Assembly: GCA_016278725.1 (NCBI GenBank)
Contig: JADQBG010000006.1
Location: forward strand, 1-64,000
Length of the DNA: 64,000 nucleotides
Reading direction: 5' to 3'
Source: Actinomycetota bacterium
GTDB lineage: Bacteria > Actinomycetota > Thermoleophilia > RBG-16-64-13
Shown: piece by piece, positions 37,726 to 48,610 of the stretch
Position numbering within the stretch: position 1 is the first letter of the stretch
Layout: every line of letters begins with the position of its first letter
Made by a program: the position numbers and the translations under genes
The notes under the pieces: model-generated
Database searches by the model: none
The model's input: only the letters and a program-made list of their open reading frames with translations
What the model was told of the DNA's origin: nothing

Positions 37726-39192
37726 ATGAGTCACGACGTCTACGAACTCAGCGGCGTTCGCTGCCGCGAACTCCTGGAATCGAGGGAAGCCTCCGCCACC
37801 GAACTCGTGCAGGTCTACCTGGACCGCATGCGGGGGGTGGACGCACAGGTGGGCGCCTACCTGTTGACCAACGAGGAAGCCGCTTTGCAGCAGGCGGCCG
37901 AGATCGACGCCAAGCCGGCGGAGGAACGCAGGCCCTGGGAGGGCGTGCCCATCGCCGTCAAGGACATCCTGGCCACCAAGGACATGGAGACCACCTGCGC
38001 CTCGCGCATCCTCTCCGGCTACCGGCCGCCCTACGATGCCACCGCCATCCGCAGGCTAAAAGAAGCCGGCCTGATCATCCTGGGCAAGCTGAACATGGAC
38101 GAATTCGCCATGGGCAGCTCCACGGAGAACTCTGCCTATCAGCCTACGCGCAATCCCTGGGATCTCGAACGGGTTCCCGGGGGTTCGAGCGGAGGTTCGG
38201 CGGCGGCGGTCGCCGCCGCCGAGACCCCCTGGGCTCTGGGCACCGATACCGGCGGTTCCATCCGCCAGCCCGCATCTCTCTGCGGAGTGGTCGGCCTCAA
38301 GCCCACCTACGGGGCGGTCAGCCGCTACGGCCTGATCGCCTTTGCCAGTTCGCTCGACCAGATCGGGCCGCTGACGCGGACGGTTAGTGACGCGGCGGCG
38401 CTGCTCCAGATCGTGCAGGGGCAGGATCCCCTCGACTCGACCAGCACCGGTTTGCGGGGACCCCTTCGGTTGCCCACCGAGCGGGATCTGGCCGGGCGCC
38501 GCTTCGGGGTGATCAAGGAGTTCCTGGGGGAGGCCATCGACTCCGGCGTGCGCGAGGTCTTCAACGACGCCTGCAAGACGATCGAGGCTCTCGGCGGGGT
38601 CGTCGAGGAGGTCAGTCTGCCCAGCGTGGAGCGGGGCATCGCCGCCTACTACATCATCGCGCCGGCCGAAGCGAGCTCCAACCTGGCCCGCTTCGACGGC
38701 GTGCGCTACGGCTACCGCTCGGGCGAGGGAGAGGATCTGCTCTCCATGTACACGCACACCCGCAGCGAAGGCTTCGGGCCGGAGGTCAAACGCCGGATCA
38801 TGATCGGCACCTACGTGCTCTCCGCCGGTTACTACGAGGCCTATTACGGGCAGGCGCAGCGGACCCGCACCCTGATAATCCAGGACTTCAACCGGGCCTT
38901 TGCCGATTACGACTACCTGATCTCGCCCACCTCGCCGAGCGTGGCTTTCAAGCTGGGCGAGCGGACCGCCGATCCGTTGGCGATGTATTTGTCCGACCTC
39001 TGCACCATCCCGGTCAACCTGGCCGGTCTGCCGGCGATCAGCCTCCCCGCGGGCTTTTCCCAGGGGCTGCCGGTGGGGTTACATCTGATCTCGCCCCACT
39101 TCGGCGAGCAGGCGCTGGTGGACGCGGCCCACGCCCTGGAGCACAGGTTCCAACTGGAGGCCCGGCCGGCTTTGACGGAGGTGAGGGAATGA
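37726..39192 (+). CDS. gatA: Asp/Glu-tRNA amidotransferase subunit A (amidase)
   Basis: Glutaminase/amidase subunit, 488 residues. It has the amidase-signature triad: catalytic Lys in GVPIAVKDILATKDM, and the two serines in PGGSSGGSAAAVAA and ALGTDTGGSIRQPASLCGVVGLKPTYG. The C-terminus LPAGFSQGLPVGLHLISPHFGEQALV is standard. It overlaps gatB by 4 bases. Confidence 0.97.
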   Translation: MSHDVYELSGVRCRELLESREASATELVQVYLDRMRGVDAQVGAYLLTNEEAALQQAAEIDAKPAEERRPWEGVPIAVKDILATKDMETTCASRILSGYRPPYDATAIRRLKEAGLIILGKLNMDEFAMGSSTENSAYQPTRNPWDLERVPGGSSGGSAAAVAAAETPWALGTDTGGSIRQPASLCGVVGLKPTYGAVSRYGLIAFASSLDQIGPLTRTVSDAAALLQIVQGQDPLDSTSTGLRGPLRLPTERDLAGRRFGVIKEFLGEAIDSGVREVFNDACKTIEALGGVVEEVSLPSVERGIAAYYIIAPAEASSNLARFDGVRYGYRSGEGEDLLSMYTHTRSEGFGPEVKRRIMIGTYVLSAGYYEAYYGQAQRTRTLIIQDFNRAFADYDYLISPTSPSVAFKLGERTADPLAMYLSDLCTIPVNLAGLPAISLPAGFSQGLPVGLHLISPHFGEQALVDAAHALEHRFQLEARPALTEVRE

Positions 39193-40661
39193 GCGACGGT
39201 CACGGAACGAACGGCGGCTACGAGGCCGTGATCGGCCTCGAGATCCACGTGCAGCTCAAGACCAACACCAAGATGTTCTGCAGTTGCGCGGTCACCTTCG
39301 GCGAGGAGCCCAACACCCGGGTCTGCCCCATCTGCCTGGGCCATCCCGGGAGCCTGCCGGTGACCAACGAGCGCGCCGTGGAGTACGCCACCAGGATCGC
39401 CCTGGCGCTCGACTGCGCCATTGCGCCGCACACCATCTTTCACCGCAAGAACTACTTCTATCCGGACTTGCCCAAGGGTTACCAGATCTCGCAGTACGAC
39501 CTGCCCCTGGGCGTGGGCGGCCACCTGGACGTCGAACTGGAGGACGGCTCCACCCACCGAGTGGGCATCACCCGCGTCCACATGGAGGAGGATGCCGGCA
39601 AACTGGTGCACGCCGGCGGAGCCACCGGCCGCATCCACGGCGCCGACTACTCGCTGGTCGACTTCAATCGCGGGGGCACCCCGCTGGTCGAGATCGTGAC
39701 GGAACCGGACATCCGCTCCTCCGAGCAGGCGCGCTCTTTTCTCAACCAGTTGAAGAACCTGATCGAGCATCTGGGCGTTTCCGACGTCAACATGGAGGAG
39801 GGCTCCCTGCGCTGCGACGCCAACGTGTCGGTGCGCCGGCCGGGGGAACCGCTGGGGACCAAGACCGAGCTCAAGAACATGAACTCCTTCCGTTTTCTGG
39901 CCCGGGGCCTGGAGGCGGAAATCGAGCGGCAGCTGAGCGATCTGGAGGCCGGCGAGGCGGTGCGGCAGGCCACCGTCCACTTCGATCCTTCCACCGGTTC
40001 GATCTCCGTGCTGCGCAGCAAAGAGGAAGCTCACGACTACCGCTACTTTCCCGAGCCCGACCTGGTGCCCATCGTGTTGGACCAGGCCTTCATCGAGAAG
40101 CAGCGGGCCGAGCTGCCCGAGCTGCCGGCCGCCCGTAAGGAAAGGCTGATCGAGCAGTACGCCTTGTCGGCTTATGACGCGGGCGTGCTCGCGGGCAGCC
40201 GTTCCCTTGGCGACTACTTCGAGCGGGTGGCCGCCGAGGGCGACGCCAAGCTGGCCGCCAACTGGGTCATGGGCGACTTCTCGGCCTACCTGAACGCTCA
40301 GGGTCTCGCCGTGGAGGAGTCGCGGGTCGCGCCGGAGGACCTGGCCGAATTGCTCGAGCTGATCGCGGACGGCACCATTTCCGGCAAACTCGCCAAGGAC
40401 GTCTTCGCCGCCATGGCCGAGAGCGGACAGAAGCCCGGCCGTATCGTCGAGGAGCGGGGCCTGGGCCAGATCTCCGACGAGACCGCGCTGGAAGCGATCG
40501 TCGCCGGTATCGTCGAGGCCAACCCTTCCGCGGCCACCGAATATCGCTCCGGCAACAAGAAGGTCATGGGCTTCTTCGTGGGCCAGGTGATGAAGGAAAC
40601 CAAAGGCAGGGCGAATCCGCAACTCGCGAACAGCCTCATCCGCAAGGCACTGGAAGGCTAA
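39189..40661 (+). CDS. gatB: Asp/Glu-tRNA amidotransferase subunit B (kinase subunit)
   Basis: A 490-residue subunit that phosphorylates and amidates the tRNA-bound acid. Diagnostic stretches are YEAVIGLEIHVQLKTNTKMFCSC, the zinc/ATP-site CPICLGHPGSLPV and HRKNYFYPDLPKGYQISQYD, SDVNMEEGSLRCDANVSVR and KTELKNMNSFRFL. The C-terminal YqeY-like tail ends in NPQLANSLIRKALEG. Last gene of gatCAB; the 146-base spacer after it holds the HxlR promoter region. Confidence 0.97.
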   Translation: MSDGHGTNGGYEAVIGLEIHVQLKTNTKMFCSCAVTFGEEPNTRVCPICLGHPGSLPVTNERAVEYATRIALALDCAIAPHTIFHRKNYFYPDLPKGYQISQYDLPLGVGGHLDVELEDGSTHRVGITRVHMEEDAGKLVHAGGATGRIHGADYSLVDFNRGGTPLVEIVTEPDIRSSEQARSFLNQLKNLIEHLGVSDVNMEEGSLRCDANVSVRRPGEPLGTKTELKNMNSFRFLARGLEAEIERQLSDLEAGEAVRQATVHFDPSTGSISVLRSKEEAHDYRYFPEPDLVPIVLDQAFIEKQRAELPELPAARKERLIEQYALSAYDAGVLAGSRSLGDYFERVAAEGDAKLAANWVMGDFSAYLNAQGLAVEESRVAPEDLAELLELIADGTISGKLAKDVFAAMAESGQKPGRIVEERGLGQISDETALEAIVAGIVEANPSAATEYRSGNKKVMGFFVGQVMKETKGRANPQLANSLIRKALEG

Positions 40662-40693
40662 GCCTTACTTCGGTAAAGCCTTATCGTGCACGC

Positions 40694-40722
40694 TTGTATA
40701 GCGAGGTGCTATTTGTTACTTT
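40694..40722 (+). promoter_or_regulatory. Promoter with internal dyad upstream of the HxlR gene
   Basis: TTGTAT (40694-40699) and TACTTT (40717-40722) are 17 bases apart. ATAGC (40698-40702) and GCTAT (40708-40712) form a dyad inside the spacer, where a repressor would block polymerase. Autoregulation by the adjacent HxlR protein is plausible but inferred. Confidence 0.4.
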
Positions 40723-40806
40723 TAAGTTCCTCCAAACCATGCTAATTCGGCCTCTGAAACGCAGGCTTGGCTCCGTCCCGACAAAGGCGCGAAGGAAGGA
40801 TCAGAC

Positions 40807-41163
40807 GTGCAGCACGCGATTGTGAGTGAAGATGTCTGCCCGGTTCTCAAGACGGCGGATATCATCTCGGGCAAATGGACTCTTCTGATCCTGAGGGACC
40901 TCTCCGAAGGCATCAACCGCTTCAGTGCCCTCGAACGTTCTCTGGCGGGAATCAGCCCCAAGACTCTGTCGGAGCGGCTCAAAGGTCTCGAGCGCGCCGG
41001 GATCATCAGCCGGCGCAGTTTCGCCGAAGTTCCTCCCCGTGTGGAATACTCTCTTACGGACATGGGCGTGGACCTCATTCCGCTGATCGATCACATGCGG
41101 GATTACGGCACCAAGTGGCTGATGGAAGAAGTTCCTCAGAACGGCGACAAAGCCAAGGTCTAA
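40807..41163 (+). CDS. HxlR-family winged-helix regulator
   Basis: A 118-residue regulator. Family features are CPVLKTADIISGKWTLLILRDL, the recognition helix region GISPKTLSERLKGLERAGII, and the wing RSFAEVPPRVEYSLTDMG. One Cys near the N-terminus (residue 10) is at the position used for redox or quinone sensing in HxlR proteins such as YodB/HypR. GTG 40807 follows AGGAAGGA. It lies directly before a sigma factor gene and may be co-transcribed with it. Confidence 0.92.
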   Translation: MQHAIVSEDVCPVLKTADIISGKWTLLILRDLSEGINRFSALERSLAGISPKTLSERLKGLERAGIISRRSFAEVPPRVEYSLTDMGVDLIPLIDHMRDYGTKWLMEEVPQNGDKAKV

Positions 41164-41191
41164 GCAGCCCGAATTTCTCAGAAGCTCGCGA

Positions 41192-41228
41192 CTCTCTGGG
41201 GCCGGCGGCGCCGGCCGCGACTAGAGAG
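41192..41228 (+). promoter_or_regulatory. GC-rich stem-loop just upstream of the second sigma factor
   Basis: CTCTCT (41192-41197) can pair with AGAGAG (41223-41228), and GGCCGGC (41200-41206) with GCCGGCC (41210-41216). This makes a compound hairpin that ends 8 bases before the AGGAGG ribosome site. No T-run follows, so it is more likely a translational or RNA-stability element than a terminator. Confidence 0.5.
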
Positions 41229-41248
41229 ACCGCTCAGGAGGCAGCGAC

Positions 41249-42343
41249 ATTAGCATCGAGGAATTGGAAACTCTCTGCGACCTTGGAAGATCACGGGGGT
41301 ACGTCACCTCCGAGGATATCGAAGAGGTTCTCGCCGAAGTCGATTTGACCACCGGGCAGATCGAAGAGCTGTACACCCGTTTGTTGGAGATGGGTGTGGA
41401 GGTGATGGACGGCTACAAGCCGAACGGCGCCGGTGCCACGGAGGATTCGGAAACCGATCGCAACGGCTCCCGGCCGCGTTACAAGGTGCCGCCGGATGAC
41501 GGTTCCCACGACGTCCACACCACCGATCCCGTGCGCATGTACCTCAAGGAGATCGGCCGGGTCAACCTGCTGACCGCGGAGGAAGAGGTCTTCTTGGCCA
41601 AGCGGATCGAGCGGGGGGACATCGCCGCCAAGCATCAGCTCACCCAGGCCAACCTCCGCCTCGTGGTCTCGATAGCCAAGCGCTACCACACGGACGGCAT
41701 GAGCTTTCTCGACCTGATCCAGGAAGGGAACCTGGGATTGATCCGGGCGGTGGAGAAGTTCGACTACCGCAAGGGGCACAAGTTCTCGACTTACGCCACC
41801 TGGTGGATCCGTCAGGCCATTACCCGCGCCATCGCCGACAAGGCCCGCACCATCCGCATCCCCGTGCACATGGTGGAGAAGATCAACAAACTGATCCGCG
41901 TGCAGCGCCAGCTACTGCAGGACATGGGACGCGAGCCCGCGCCGGACGAGATGGCCAAAGAGATGGGCATGAGCGAGGCCGAAATCCGGGAAATCCTGCG
42001 CATCAGCCAGACCACGGTGTCGCTGGAGACACCCATCGGCGAGGAAGAAGACTCCGAACTCGGCGACTTCATCGAAGACGAGGAGGCGATTCGCTCCTTT
42101 GACGCGGTGGCCTCTCAACTGGACAAGGACACCGTCACCGACGTGCTCAACACCCTGCCCTACCGGGAACGCAAGGTGATCGAGCTGCGCTTCGGGCTAA
42201 AAGGCGAACACCCGCGCACCCTGGAAGAGGTTGCCCGCCGTTTCGGCGTGACCCGGGAGCGCATCCGCCAGATCGAGGCCAAGGCCCTGTCCAAACTGCA
42301 GTCGACCGAGAAGGCCCGCCGCCTCAAGATGCAGCTGGAGTAG
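41249..42343 (+). CDS. Second sigma-70 factor, apparently starting at ATT
   Basis: Group 1/2-type sigma factor of 364 residues, with region 1.1 ([27 protein letters not shown]), region 1.2 ([21 protein letters not shown]), complete region 2 ([13 protein letters not shown]) and region 4 ([22 protein letters not shown]). Start choice is unusual. In frame upstream there is a TAG at 41222 and no ATG, GTG or CTG before the conserved N-terminus. A perfect AGGAGG (41236-41241) sits 7 bases before ATT 41249, which yields (M)SIEELETL. The ORF-track TTG 41264 has only GAGGA two bases away and would truncate region 1.1. It is about as similar in layout to rpoD at 35769 as a paralogue would be. Cotranscription with the HxlR gene is possible. 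Confidence 0.88.
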   Translation: MSIEELETLCDLGRSRGYVTSEDIEEVLAEVDLTTGQIEELYTRLLEMGVEVMDGYKPNGAGATEDSETDRNGSRPRYKVPPDDGSHDVHTTDPVRMYLKEIGRVNLLTAEEEVFLAKRIERGDIAAKHQLTQANLRLVVSIAKRYHTDGMSFLDLIQEGNLGLIRAVEKFDYRKGHKFSTYATWWIRQAITRAIADKARTIRIPVHMVEKINKLIRVQRQLLQDMGREPAPDEMAKEMGMSEAEIREILRISQTTVSLETPIGEEEDSELGDFIEDEEAIRSFDAVASQLDKDTVTDVLNTLPYRERKVIELRFGLKGEHPRTLEEVARRFGVTRERIRQIEAKALSKLQSTEKARRLKMQLE

Positions 42344-42663
42344 GGGCGGGCGCGGTGGCGAGGCCCGGACCTGGGTCTCCCGGGCCTCCCGGCCGCAGGA
42401 CGCGGCAGCAGGACGCGTCACCAGGGCTGCCCGGTCTTTGTGCCGGCCGTCGTCAGAGCCGCTCGATGCAGGCGGCGATCGCCGCTGTGGGTTGAGCCAC
42501 TCGGCGTCCCCCCATAGACCATTCTGGAGAATGCGCGCGAGTCTGGGCCGAACCTAGACATCTTTTGCTCGCATAAGCTTTCTTTGCACCAGCTTTACAC
42601 TCCCCCCGAATACTGAGGTTGGCCTCTAATTACCCCCGTTTCACAAGAGGGAGCAGCCCCACG
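42344..42663. other. Gene-free spacer with a possible gene-end relic
   Basis: This 320-base spacer holds no ORF I trust. Around 42440-42510 the minus strand reads VAQPTAAIAACIERL then TGA. This resembles the C-terminus of the serine-hydrolase-like protein at 19212 (AVQGCVDRL), and both share GTCAGAGCCG at the stop. The 3' part (42550-42620) is less GC-rich and probably contains the promoter of the next gene, but I cannot define the hexamers. Confidence 0.4.
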
Positions 42664-43326
42664 ATGCAAACATCCCGCCTGATCTCGATTGGTGTCGCCG
42701 CCGGCGTTTTCGCCCTCGTACTGTATTCGGCGTGGACCTACCTCCAGAGCAACGTCGACGAGCATGCGGCCATGGCCGGGACCATCGCCCCCGGTGCGAC
42801 CATGCCCGAGGATCATCCGGACGACACGTCACCCGTCTCCGCCGGCGGTTCGGCCGAGCCGGAGGCGTCGGCGCAAACCGGCACCTCGGAGCAGGCGGCA
42901 GTAGACCTCGGGACTCCCACCTCCTTGGACCCAGGCAGCTACACCCGCTCTGACGCCACGGGCGGCTCTGTCACCGTGGACGCCGCGCTCATGACCCCGG
43001 GGTCCCTCGCGGCCGACGAGACTCTGGGCCCGCTCATGGACCAGCTTTCCGCGGAGGAGTTCGGCATCCTCTTGGCCTTCAACACCCACTCGGTCGATCT
43101 CGCCGGTTACGACCTGACGACCATGGCCTCGCTGCAGACTCCGCAGGGCGAAGTCCAGCCGGTGCGCTGGATCGACGAGAGTGGGGGCTCGCATCACCGC
43201 TCCGGAGTGTTGGTCTTTCCCTCTGGTGAGGTGGACCTCGCCGGCTCGGGAGAGATCGTCCTGACGCTTCGCGGGATTGCGGAGGTTGCCGAGCGGCAGC
43301 TGAGCTGGCCGCTCCCGCTCCAGTAA
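42664..43326 (+). CDS. Membrane-anchored secreted protein upstream of ccdA
   Basis: About 220 residues from ATG 42664, which has AGAGGGAG upstream; the ORF-track start at 42619 is less likely. An N-terminal anchor (about residues 3-22) is followed by an acidic Pro/Ser/Thr linker (about 35-85) and a C-terminal beta-rich domain. That domain has NTHSVDLAGYDL and SGGSHHRSGVLVFPSGEVDL. The paired His residues might bind a metal. I do not recognise the family. It directly precedes ccdA (0-base gap, co-directional), so it may be a substrate or partner in extracytoplasmic thiol or haem chemistry. Confidence 0.75.
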   Translation: MQTSRLISIGVAAGVFALVLYSAWTYLQSNVDEHAAMAGTIAPGATMPEDHPDDTSPVSAGGSAEPEASAQTGTSEQAAVDLGTPTSLDPGSYTRSDATGGSVTVDAALMTPGSLAADETLGPLMDQLSAEEFGILLAFNTHSVDLAGYDLTTMASLQTPQGEVQPVRWIDESGGSHHRSGVLVFPSGEVDLAGSGEIVLTLRGIAEVAERQLSWPLPLQ

Positions 43327-44067
43327 GTGACGGAGGCGCCCATACTGCTGGCCTTCGCGGCCGGCGTCGTCTCCTTCCTCTCCCCGTGCATCATTCCGAT
43401 GATCTCGGTCTACCTCACCCTGATCACCGGGATGAGCCTGGAAGAGCTCACCGGGCGGCCGGGCGCCGTCGCCCGCCGCGCGATCCTGTTAAACACGCTG
43501 CTCTTCTCGCTGGGCTTCACCATCGTCTTCGCGCTGGCCGGGGGCACGGCGGGCTGGATCGGCGAGTTGCTGACGGAGGCCAGCAGGACCCTCGAGATCT
43601 TCGGCGGGGTGGTCGTTCTCGGGCTGGGGCTCTCCATGGCCGGTGTACTGAAGCTGGACTGGCTCCACAAGCTCGGTCTGCCCATCCGCCGGCCTCAACG
43701 GCGTCCCCGGGGCCCGCTTGGCTCCTTTGGCGTGGGTCTTTTCTTCGCGGTCGCCTGCTCGCACTGCATTGCGCCCACGCTACTCGCGATGCTGACCGTT
43801 GCGGGGATGACGGGAACGGTGAGTTCCGGGATCGTCACCATGCTGGCTTTCTCCCTCGGTCTGACCGCCATGTACATGCTGACTGCGCTCGCGATTAGTC
43901 CCGTGCTCTCGCGGCTGGGCCGTCATCGCGGGGCTGCGCGCACGGTCCACGCCGGGGCGGGGGTGCTGATCGCGGCCTTCGGCCTGCTGATGGTGCTGGG
44001 CGAGTTCACGCGTCTGAGCGAGTTGGCTTCTCGCCTGATCCCCTTCCACGCTCCGGTGGGGATGTAG
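43327..44067 (+). CDS. ccdA: CcdA-family thiol:disulfide transmembrane protein
   Basis: A 246-residue, six-helix protein that carries electrons across the membrane for cytochrome c maturation or disulfide reduction. The two redox cysteines are in FLSPCIIPM (TM1) and VACSHCIAPTL (TM4). The second motif is Cys-Ser-His-Cys, with an extra Cys compared with many CcdA proteins. GTG start 43327 immediately follows the previous stop. It may support the c-type cytochrome encoded at 48611. No thioredoxin-like partner is adjacent. Confidence 0.88.
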   Translation: MTEAPILLAFAAGVVSFLSPCIIPMISVYLTLITGMSLEELTGRPGAVARRAILLNTLLFSLGFTIVFALAGGTAGWIGELLTEASRTLEIFGGVVVLGLGLSMAGVLKLDWLHKLGLPIRRPQRRPRGPLGSFGVGLFFAVACSHCIAPTLLAMLTVAGMTGTVSSGIVTMLAFSLGLTAMYMLTALAISPVLSRLGRHRGAARTVHAGAGVLIAAFGLLMVLGEFTRLSELASRLIPFHAPVGM

Positions 44068-44128
44068 CGCCCGTGCTGCCGATCGCATCGCCGCCTGCTC
44101 GCTCGGTGGAGCTTGCCGGACGTAGCGC

Positions 44129-44590
44129 TCAGAGCCACCGCCGTACTCGGCCCGCATAGACGTCGTACTCGTGCCCGAAGAGCGCCGAGAGCGCCCGCTC
44201 CTCAGGTCTTATCTGGAAGCGGTTCAAGTACGCGACGAATAGCCCCGCCGGCACGAGGGCGAGCGGGCTTGCCAATAAGACGGCCCACCCGAGAAGGACG
44301 AGGAGCATCCCCAGGTAGGTCGGATTGCGGCTGTAGCGAAACGGACCTCCCGTCACGAGTTGCGTCGCCCGGTCGGGCCGGCTCGGGTGCCAGGTCGTCT
44401 GCGCCCGGTTCAACGCGACCCGTGCGGCGACGATGAGGGCCACGCCGCCGCCCACGAGCAACCCCGCCAGCGCTATTCGGATGGGCGTTTCCACGGCGAT
44501 TCCGGGAGCCCATCGCGAGGCGAGCCACATCAATGTGGCGGCCACGATCCATACTAAGTCTGGGGGCACCTTCAGCTGCAGGCCCGTCAC
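44129..44590 (-). CDS. ICMT/PEMT-like membrane methyltransferase
   Basis: Isoprenylcysteine carboxyl methyltransferase-like protein of about 153 residues with four hydrophobic helices. Diagnostic motifs are TGGPFRYSRNPTYLGMLLVLLG and RPEERALSALFGHEYDVYAGRVRRWL at the C-terminus, which form the S-adenosylmethionine site. GTG 44590 follows AGGGAG; the longer ORF-track start at 44695 adds 35 non-conserved residues. Substrate unknown. Convergent with ccdA, 61 bases apart. Confidence 0.85.
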   Translation of the reverse strand: MTGLQLKVPPDLVWIVAATLMWLASRWAPGIAVETPIRIALAGLLVGGGVALIVAARVALNRAQTTWHPSRPDRATQLVTGGPFRYSRNPTYLGMLLVLLGWAVLLASPLALVPAGLFVAYLNRFQIRPEERALSALFGHEYDVYAGRVRRWL

Positions 44591-44743
44591 GTGACTCCCT
44601 GTAGGGTCAACGTTCGGTGCTTCAATTGCATCGACGGCTTCTCCTCGTAGCCTACACCGCGGTGCCTGGACTGGAAGCGCTCGTCGGGGCATCACCCTGC
44701 GAAACGTAGTGCCATGAACGAGACCGACGGGTACAGTCGATCC

Positions 44744-45274
44744 ATGAGGTATCTGGCACTACTCCGTGGCGTCAATGTCGGCGGGGCCAACAAGGTGAGC
44801 ATGGCCGACCTGAGGGCCCTATTCGAGACCGCCGGCATGACGGCGGTCGGCACCTACATCAACTCCGGAAACGTTATCTTCTCCACCGACGTCGGGGACC
44901 GCGCGCAGCTGACCGGGCTCTTGAAGGAAGCCATCCGGGAACGGGCCGGTCTGGAGATCGACCTGCAGCTACGTGATGTGGAAGAGCTCAGCAAAATCGT
45001 CGAAGCCATCCCCGCCGAGTGGAAGAACGACAAATCGATGAAATGCGACGTAGTGTTCCTGCAGCCGGACGTGGACGGGGCCGGCATACTGGAGAAGCTG
45101 GGACCGCGCCCCGGAGTGGAGGACGCGCTCTACGTGCCTGGCGCGGTGATCTGGCGGGTCGATCGCAAGGACGCAACCAGAAGCAGGCTCACGAGAATCG
45201 TCGGAACGCCGCTCTACAGCCGAGTGACCGTCCGGAACTGCAACACCGCCCGCAAGCTTCTCGAACTGCTTTGA
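44744..45274 (+). CDS. DUF1697 protein
   Basis: A 176-residue protein of the DUF1697 family. Characteristic segments are YLALLRGVNVGGANKVSMADLRALFE, GTYINSGNVIFST, and a C-terminal RIVGTPLYSRVTVRNCNTARKLLEL. The function of the family is unknown. ATG 44744 gives the family N-terminus; ATG 44714 is in frame upstream. Neither has a clear ribosome site, so a leaderless transcript is possible. Confidence 0.88.
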   Translation: MRYLALLRGVNVGGANKVSMADLRALFETAGMTAVGTYINSGNVIFSTDVGDRAQLTGLLKEAIRERAGLEIDLQLRDVEELSKIVEAIPAEWKNDKSMKCDVVFLQPDVDGAGILEKLGPRPGVEDALYVPGAVIWRVDRKDATRSRLTRIVGTPLYSRVTVRNCNTARKLLELL

Positions 45275-45317
45275 ATGATGGTGATCCGGTGGTCCTAGTT
45301 AAGCAATGCTCCGAACC

Positions 45318-45620
45318 CTACGCGGCCGTCCAGGGGCGGATCTTCTCGAGTTCAACGGCCAGCCGCTCCTGCGCAACCTCAGTGTCGTAGGCCGCCTGAG
45401 CGCGTAGCCAGTAACCGTTCGACAGCTCGAAGAACCGGCACAGGCGCAGGTCTGTGTCCGCGGTGATGGCACGGCGCCCGGCCACGATCTCGCCGATGCG
45501 GGTGGCAGGAACACCAATCTCCTTCGCAAGGCGGTATTGCGAGATGCCCATGGGCTTCAAGAACTCCTCTGAGAGGAGCTCGCCGGGGGTCACGGGTGCC
45601 AGTGTGGTCGACATAGTCAT
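45318..45620 (-). CDS. higA: HigA-family antitoxin
   Basis: A 100-residue XRE-type antitoxin of the HigA family. LAPVTPGELLSEEFLKPMGISQYRLAKEIGVPATRIGEIVAGRRAITADTDLRL contains the helix-turn-helix, and FFELSNGYWLRAQAAYDTEVA is typical. The start ATG 45620 overlaps the TGA of the upstream higB relic; GTG 45623 is an in-frame alternative. It would normally neutralise HigB and repress the operon. Since the toxin is damaged here, it is an orphan antitoxin. Confidence 0.93.
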   Translation of the reverse strand: MTMSTTLAPVTPGELLSEEFLKPMGISQYRLAKEIGVPATRIGEIVAGRRAITADTDLRLCRFFELSNGYWLRAQAAYDTEVAQERLAVELEKIRPWTAA

Positions 45621-45805
45621 CACCTCTGGTGGTAGTCCAGCGCCTCGAGCCTGTTTCCTGGAGGGACTCTCAGGTCGTCGAGCCGACCGGCGATCTCCAA
45701 CTGGCGAAGCTTGCGCCGGGCAACCGACTCGATGGCGACGAAACGCTTGACGCGCCTGCCGGCAGCAAGAGCCTCTGTGGCGGAGTCACGGAACGAGACG
45801 ATCAT
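45620..45805 (-). pseudogene. higB: higB toxin with internal in-frame deletion
   Basis: A 61-residue ORF that starts like a HigB/RelE toxin (MIVSFRDSATEAL, VARRKLRQLEIAGRLDDLRVPPGNRLEAL) but then jumps to DYHQR and stops. Intact family members are about 92 residues. Between the RLEAL motif and the terminal DYH they carry about 30 residues with the beta-strands and catalytic basic residues (KGDRxGQxSIRINDQWRIxFRW type). That block is absent without a frameshift. The result should not cleave mRNA. The stop still overlaps higA. Confidence 0.82.
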
Positions 45806-45900
45806 GATTGATAGTAACGCCGCGCATGCATAACGTCAAACGTTACTACCGAGGTGACCGACTTCGCGCACTGGGAAAGAAAACCTTCCGACCCACCGAG

Positions 45901-45934
45901 ATACCTGATAGGTCATGGGGGTATATGCTATTTT
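45901..45934 (+). promoter_or_regulatory. copA promoter with CsoR-like operator
   Basis: ATACC (45901-45905) and GGTAT (45920-45924) form a dyad containing GGGGGTAT. A plausible -35 (CTGATA, 45905-45910) and -10 (TATTTT, 45929-45934) lie 18 bases apart around it. Position and sequence fit a copper-sensing CsoR-type site. The same 34-base layout recurs at 62446-62479. No csoR gene is in the window. Confidence 0.55.
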
Positions 45935-46011
45935 AGATGTGTGCCCTCGCTGGATGGCGACGGTGACTCGTGCTCCCAGAGAAAATCGTGTCCGAGGAAA
46001 AGGGTAGATGA

Positions 46012-48513
<2,502 letters not shown>

Positions 48514-48610
48514 AGACCGGCCTGAGGCGCTCGGCAACGCCTCGGCCGCTCGGCAACGCCCCCCCGCTCGGGAAGTTTTCCCCGCGGGCCGGCCGGGGTA
48601 ACGGGTGGGT

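Noticed and set aside
48528-48561. Direct repeat CGCTCGGCAACGCC after copA
   Set aside because: Two short copies in a GC-rich spacer without symmetry; probably local slippage with no evident role.
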